DNA of 25,110 bases from Bacteroidales bacterium (GTDB lineage Bacteria; Bacteroidota; Bacteroidia; Bacteroidales; Muribaculaceae), in the NCBI GenBank assembly GCA_900769345.1, contig CAAGGJ010000160.1, positions 1 to 25,110 on the forward strand. Direction: 5' to 3'. This document shows positions 22,456-25,110 of this stretch, one piece after another. Under the pieces are notes generated by a model. That model worked only from the letters and a program-made list of their open reading frames with translations, had not been told where the DNA came from and searched no databases. How positions within the stretch are numbered: position 1 is the first letter of the stretch; the number at the start of each line of letters is the position of its first letter. The position numbers and the translations under genes were made by a program.

Positions 22456-23919
22456 TTAGTGAATGAACATAAACATAGCGCTTGAGTTGCTTGCTGCTTC
22501 TGCCAAGTAGGTGTAGATGCAGCTTGCCAAACCTATCAAGATAATGCCGAGTGTAGTGATAATCAACGCCAACTTTTCGCTGCATGCTACCTTGAAAGTA
22601 GGTATTACACATTCATCTTGTTTGATGAACATGGCCTTTACCACGAGCAAGTAGTAGTAGAGCGAGATGATAGTGTTGATCAATGCAATAAGCACCAATA
22701 TGTAGATGGCTACGCTACCGGTATGGCATGCTCCCACGAAGATGAAGAACTTGCTGAAGAATCCGGCAAACGGCGGAATACCTGCCAATGAGAACATAGC
22801 GAGCATCATAGAGAATGCAAGCCATGGGTTGGTCTTGAACAAGCCATTGTAGTCGTCCATATTTACCTTACCTGTCTGGTTCTCGATAGCCGAGATAACA
22901 CCGAATGCAGCCAAGTTGGAGAATACATACACGAGCACATAGAACATAAGTGATGCCATACCCACTTCGCTTGCTGCTATCACACCAAGCATGATGTAGC
23001 CGGCTTGCGAAATCGAAGAGAACGCAAGGAAACGCTTCAAGTCGCGCTGGCGTATTGCGAACAAGTTACCTATGGTGATGGTGAGCACTATCACTGCATA
23101 GAGCATCCACTCCCATGCTACGCTGTAGGCAGAGCCGAACACTTGTGCCAAGATTACAAGGAATGCAAACGCTGCTGCGCCCTTCGAGATTACCGAAAGG
23201 TAAGAAGTAACTGCTGTGGGTGCTCCTTGATATACGTCGGCAGTCCACAAGTGGAACGGTACGAGCGACAACTTAAATCCTACACCTGCTATCACAAACA
23301 CCAATGCCACTATGAGAAGTGCCGATTGGCCGCCCATGATATTTACGGCGATATCGTTGAAATAGAGCGAGCCTGCCAATGCATACACAAACGACAGGCC
23401 GAGCATAAAGATTGCCGACGAGAATACGGCGGTAAACATATACTTGGCTGCTGCTTCATGACTCTCATAGTGCTTCTTATCGAAGGCTACAAGGGCTGCA
23501 AGTGGCAACGACGCTGTCTCGAGACCTATCACAAACAGCAAGAAGTGACGAGCCGAAATCATTATATACATACCCAGCAATGTGGCGAGCAACAACTCGT
23601 AGAACTCACCGCGGCGCACTGCCACGAATTCCGAATTTGCCCACTTAGTGGCTTGAATAAGCACGATGAGCATACCGGCATTCAAAATGAGCTTCATGGC
23701 ATAGGTGGCCGACGTCTGCTCATACATACCGGCAAACGATGTGCCTGTGCCTGCCATAACCACATTTGCTACTGTGAACAATGCAAATACCACGCATGTG
23801 AATATCGACAACGATGTTTGTGCCTTCTTAGGCAAAAAAGTGTCGAAAAGAAACACAAGTAGGAACACCAATAACAATCCAAGTTCCTGTGGCATCATTA
23901 AAAATTGAGAATAATCCAT
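22456..23919 (-). CDS. nuoN: NADH-quinone oxidoreductase subunit N
   Basis: A 487-residue, about 14-helix proton-pumping subunit of respiratory complex I in the inner membrane. The charged residues of the antiporter-like channel are present: Glu134 in G-L-E-T-A-S-L-P-L, Lys159 in A-A-A-K-Y, Lys216 in G-V-G-F-K-L-S-L-V-P-F-H (212-223) and Lys246 in V-I-S-K-G-A-A-A, at almost the same numbers as in E. coli NuoN. It starts 38 bp after nuoM and is the last gene of the operon, as is usual for nuoN; a strong hairpin follows. Confidence 0.97.
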   Translation of the reverse strand: MDYSQFLMMPQELGLLLVFLLVFLFDTFLPKKAQTSLSIFTCVVFALFTVANVVMAGTGTSFAGMYEQTSATYAMKLILNAGMLIVLIQATKWANSEFVAVRRGEFYELLLATLLGMYIMISARHFLLFVIGLETASLPLAALVAFDKKHYESHEAAAKYMFTAVFSSAIFMLGLSFVYALAGSLYFNDIAVNIMGGQSALLIVALVFVIAGVGFKLSLVPFHLWTADVYQGAPTAVTSYLSVISKGAAAFAFLVILAQVFGSAYSVAWEWMLYAVIVLTITIGNLFAIRQRDLKRFLAFSSISQAGYIMLGVIAASEVGMASLMFYVLVYVFSNLAAFGVISAIENQTGKVNMDDYNGLFKTNPWLAFSMMLAMFSLAGIPPFAGFFSKFFIFVGACHTGSVAIYILVLIALINTIISLYYYLLVVKAMFIKQDECVIPTFKVACSEKLALIITTLGIILIGLASCIYTYLAEAASNSSAMFMFIH

Positions 23920-23957
23920 CTTTTAATTTTTCTGTCTTTAATTCAACACTTATTTTA

Positions 23958-25110
23958 TTACATCCATGGCAAAGGTTGTCCTATTGTTGCCAATATTCCA
24001 TCGTAGATACCTCCGGGGGTGAAGGTGTCCTTGATAATCGATTCAAAGAAGTTGGGGAAGCAACCAATAGCTGCCACTGCTGCTATAAGCACGATAGTGG
24101 CGAAGCGTTCGTGCCATACGGCATCGGTCAATTCCAAGTGATGCGGGTCTTGCACCTTGCCGTAGAGCAATTTGCCCACTACGCGAAGAATGTAGACTGC
24201 TGTTACCACGATAGAGCTGCATGCCACGATGGTGAACACGCGGTGGAACATATCGCTATTCTGGAACGAACCGATGAAAATGGTCATTTCCGACACAAAA
24301 CCGCTCAAACCCGGCAAACCAAGCGATGCCATACCGGCTATCACATAGCAAACTCCAAGATATGGCATAATTTGCATCAAACCGCCCATCTTGCGGATGT
24401 CGCGTGTGTGTGTACGGCCGTAAATCATACCGATAAGGGCAAAGAACAAGGCTGTCATCAAACCGTGCGACAACATCTGCATAATAGCACCCGTCATAGC
24501 TGTGGTGTTATACATCAAGATAGCAAACAACACAAGGCCGCAGTGGCTAACAGATGAATAAGCGTTGATATACTTCAAGTCGCTCTGTACACAAGCACTG
24601 AATGCACCGTATACTACCGAAACGCCGGTCAAAATCAAGAATATCCAACCCAACTCGTGTGCTGCAAAAGGCATCAAGTAGATGGCAATGCGGAAACAGC
24701 CATATCCACCAAGCTTCATAAGCACACCTGCGTGTAGCATCGACACTGCTGTTGGGGCCGAAGCGTGACCGTCGGGCGACCATGTGTGGAATGGGAACAT
24801 AGCACCAAGCACACCAAAGCCCACAAACACTGCCGGGAACAACCACATCTGCCAGCTGTGTGGAATTGCATCGTTTTGTGCTATTTCCACTATATTCATA
24901 GTCAATTCGTTAACATTAGCCGATGAGTGGAAATAGATTCCTATCAAACCAAGCATCAAGAATGCCGAACCACCCATAAGCATAAGTGTAAGCTTCATTG
25001 CCGAATAGTTCTTGTTACCACTACCCCACACGCCTATGAGCAAGTACATCGGAATCAATGCCACTTCATAGAACATAAACATAGTGAACAAGTCAATCGA
25101 AATGAAGAAA
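23958..25110 (-). CDS. nuoM: NADH-quinone oxidoreductase subunit M, 5' part cut by window edge
   Basis: The frame is open from the right window edge to the stop at 23958 (about 384 codons). The visible part starts F-F-I-S-I-D-L-F-T-M-F-M-F-Y-E-V-A-L-I-P-M-Y, containing the conserved helix-5 glutamate, and includes P-F-H-T-W-S-P-D-G-H-A-S-A-P-T-A-V and L-H-A-G-V-L-M-K-L-G-G-Y-G with the helix-7 lysine. These identify the NuoM antiporter-like subunit of complex I. Full-length NuoM has about 490-510 residues, so roughly the first 110 lie outside the window. No real start codon is visible; the first ATG or TTG in the frame should not be taken as the start. Confidence 0.97.
   Translation of the reverse strand, partial: FFISIDLFTMFMFYEVALIPMYLLIGVWGSGNKNYSAMKLTLMLMGGSAFLMLGLIGIYFHSSANVNELTMNIVEIAQNDAIPHSWQMWLFPAVFVGFGVLGAMFPFHTWSPDGHASAPTAVSMLHAGVLMKLGGYGCFRIAIYLMPFAAHELGWIFLILTGVSVVYGAFSACVQSDLKYINAYSSVSHCGLVLFAILMYNTTAMTGAIMQMLSHGLMTALFFALIGMIYGRTHTRDIRKMGGLMQIMPYLGVCYVIAGMASLGLPGLSGFVSEMTIFIGSFQNSDMFHRVFTIVACSSIVVTAVYILRVVGKLLYGKVQDPHHLELTDAVWHERFATIVLIAAVAAIGCFPNFFESIIKDTFTPGGIYDGILATIGQPLPWM

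Noticed and set aside
23005..23862. 285-residue plus-strand frame over nuoN
   Set aside because: Cys-, His- and Arg-rich antisense translation of a strongly conserved complex I gene; no independent start signals or motifs.
1..25110. CRISPR arrays, tRNA or rRNA genes, insertion sequences, prophage genes
   Set aside because: Scanned for; I saw no regularly spaced repeats, tRNA cloverleaf, transposase motif or phage gene. The window looks like stable chromosome.

Overview
The window reads as chromosome of a Bacteroidales bacterium, possibly Muribaculaceae or a relative. The evidence is the gene families (DUF1343/NamZ, DUF4922, DUF5009-type membrane acyltransferase, 'xanthan lyase'-type amidases), lipoproteins with short Bacteroidetes-style signals, weak Shine-Dalgarno sequences, and -7 boxes of the TAnnTTTG type. 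Every gene I can support lies on the minus strand, so transcription runs from high to low coordinates. The long plus-strand ORFs are antisense shadows.

Right part (25110 to 19989): the 3' end of a complex I operon (nuoM, cut by the window edge, then nuoN) ends at a 16-bp perfect hairpin. It is followed by a periplasmic lipoprotein metallophosphoesterase, an overlapping gene for a small beta-barrel-like secreted protein, and a thioredoxin-fold (TlpA-like) lipoprotein. A 618-bp gene-free stretch follows, with several dyads and mutually exclusive hairpins.

Middle and left part (19370 to 1): a BadF/NAGK-type amino-sugar kinase with its own promoter and terminator is followed by ten tightly packed genes. 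In transcription order these are two tandem ~1000-residue secreted Amidase_3-type proteins, two paralogous two-domain family-2 glycosyltransferases, a DUF4922 HIT/GalT-like protein, a SpoIID-like protein with no visible signal peptide, an AmpG-like permease, the exo-muramidase NamZ, a flavin/iron-sulfur D-lactate-type dehydrogenase, and an HGSNAT/DUF5009-like membrane protein. The tenth gene, cut by the left edge, starts a second BadF-type kinase in a 4-bp ATGA overlap with the membrane protein.

Taken together the left two thirds looks like a peptidoglycan turnover and salvage locus: amidases cut stem peptides, NamZ releases MurNAc, AmpG-like and DUF5009-like proteins are candidate inner-membrane importers, and kinases phosphorylate the sugar. 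The D-lactate dehydrogenase would burn the D-lactate released when MurNAc-6-phosphate is cleaved by a MurQ etherase. MurQ is not in the window; I predict it lies just beyond the left edge. The least explained parts, and the best candidates for new biology, are the two-domain glycosyltransferase pair, the DUF4922 protein and the apparently cytosolic SpoIID protein placed between the amidases and the permease.
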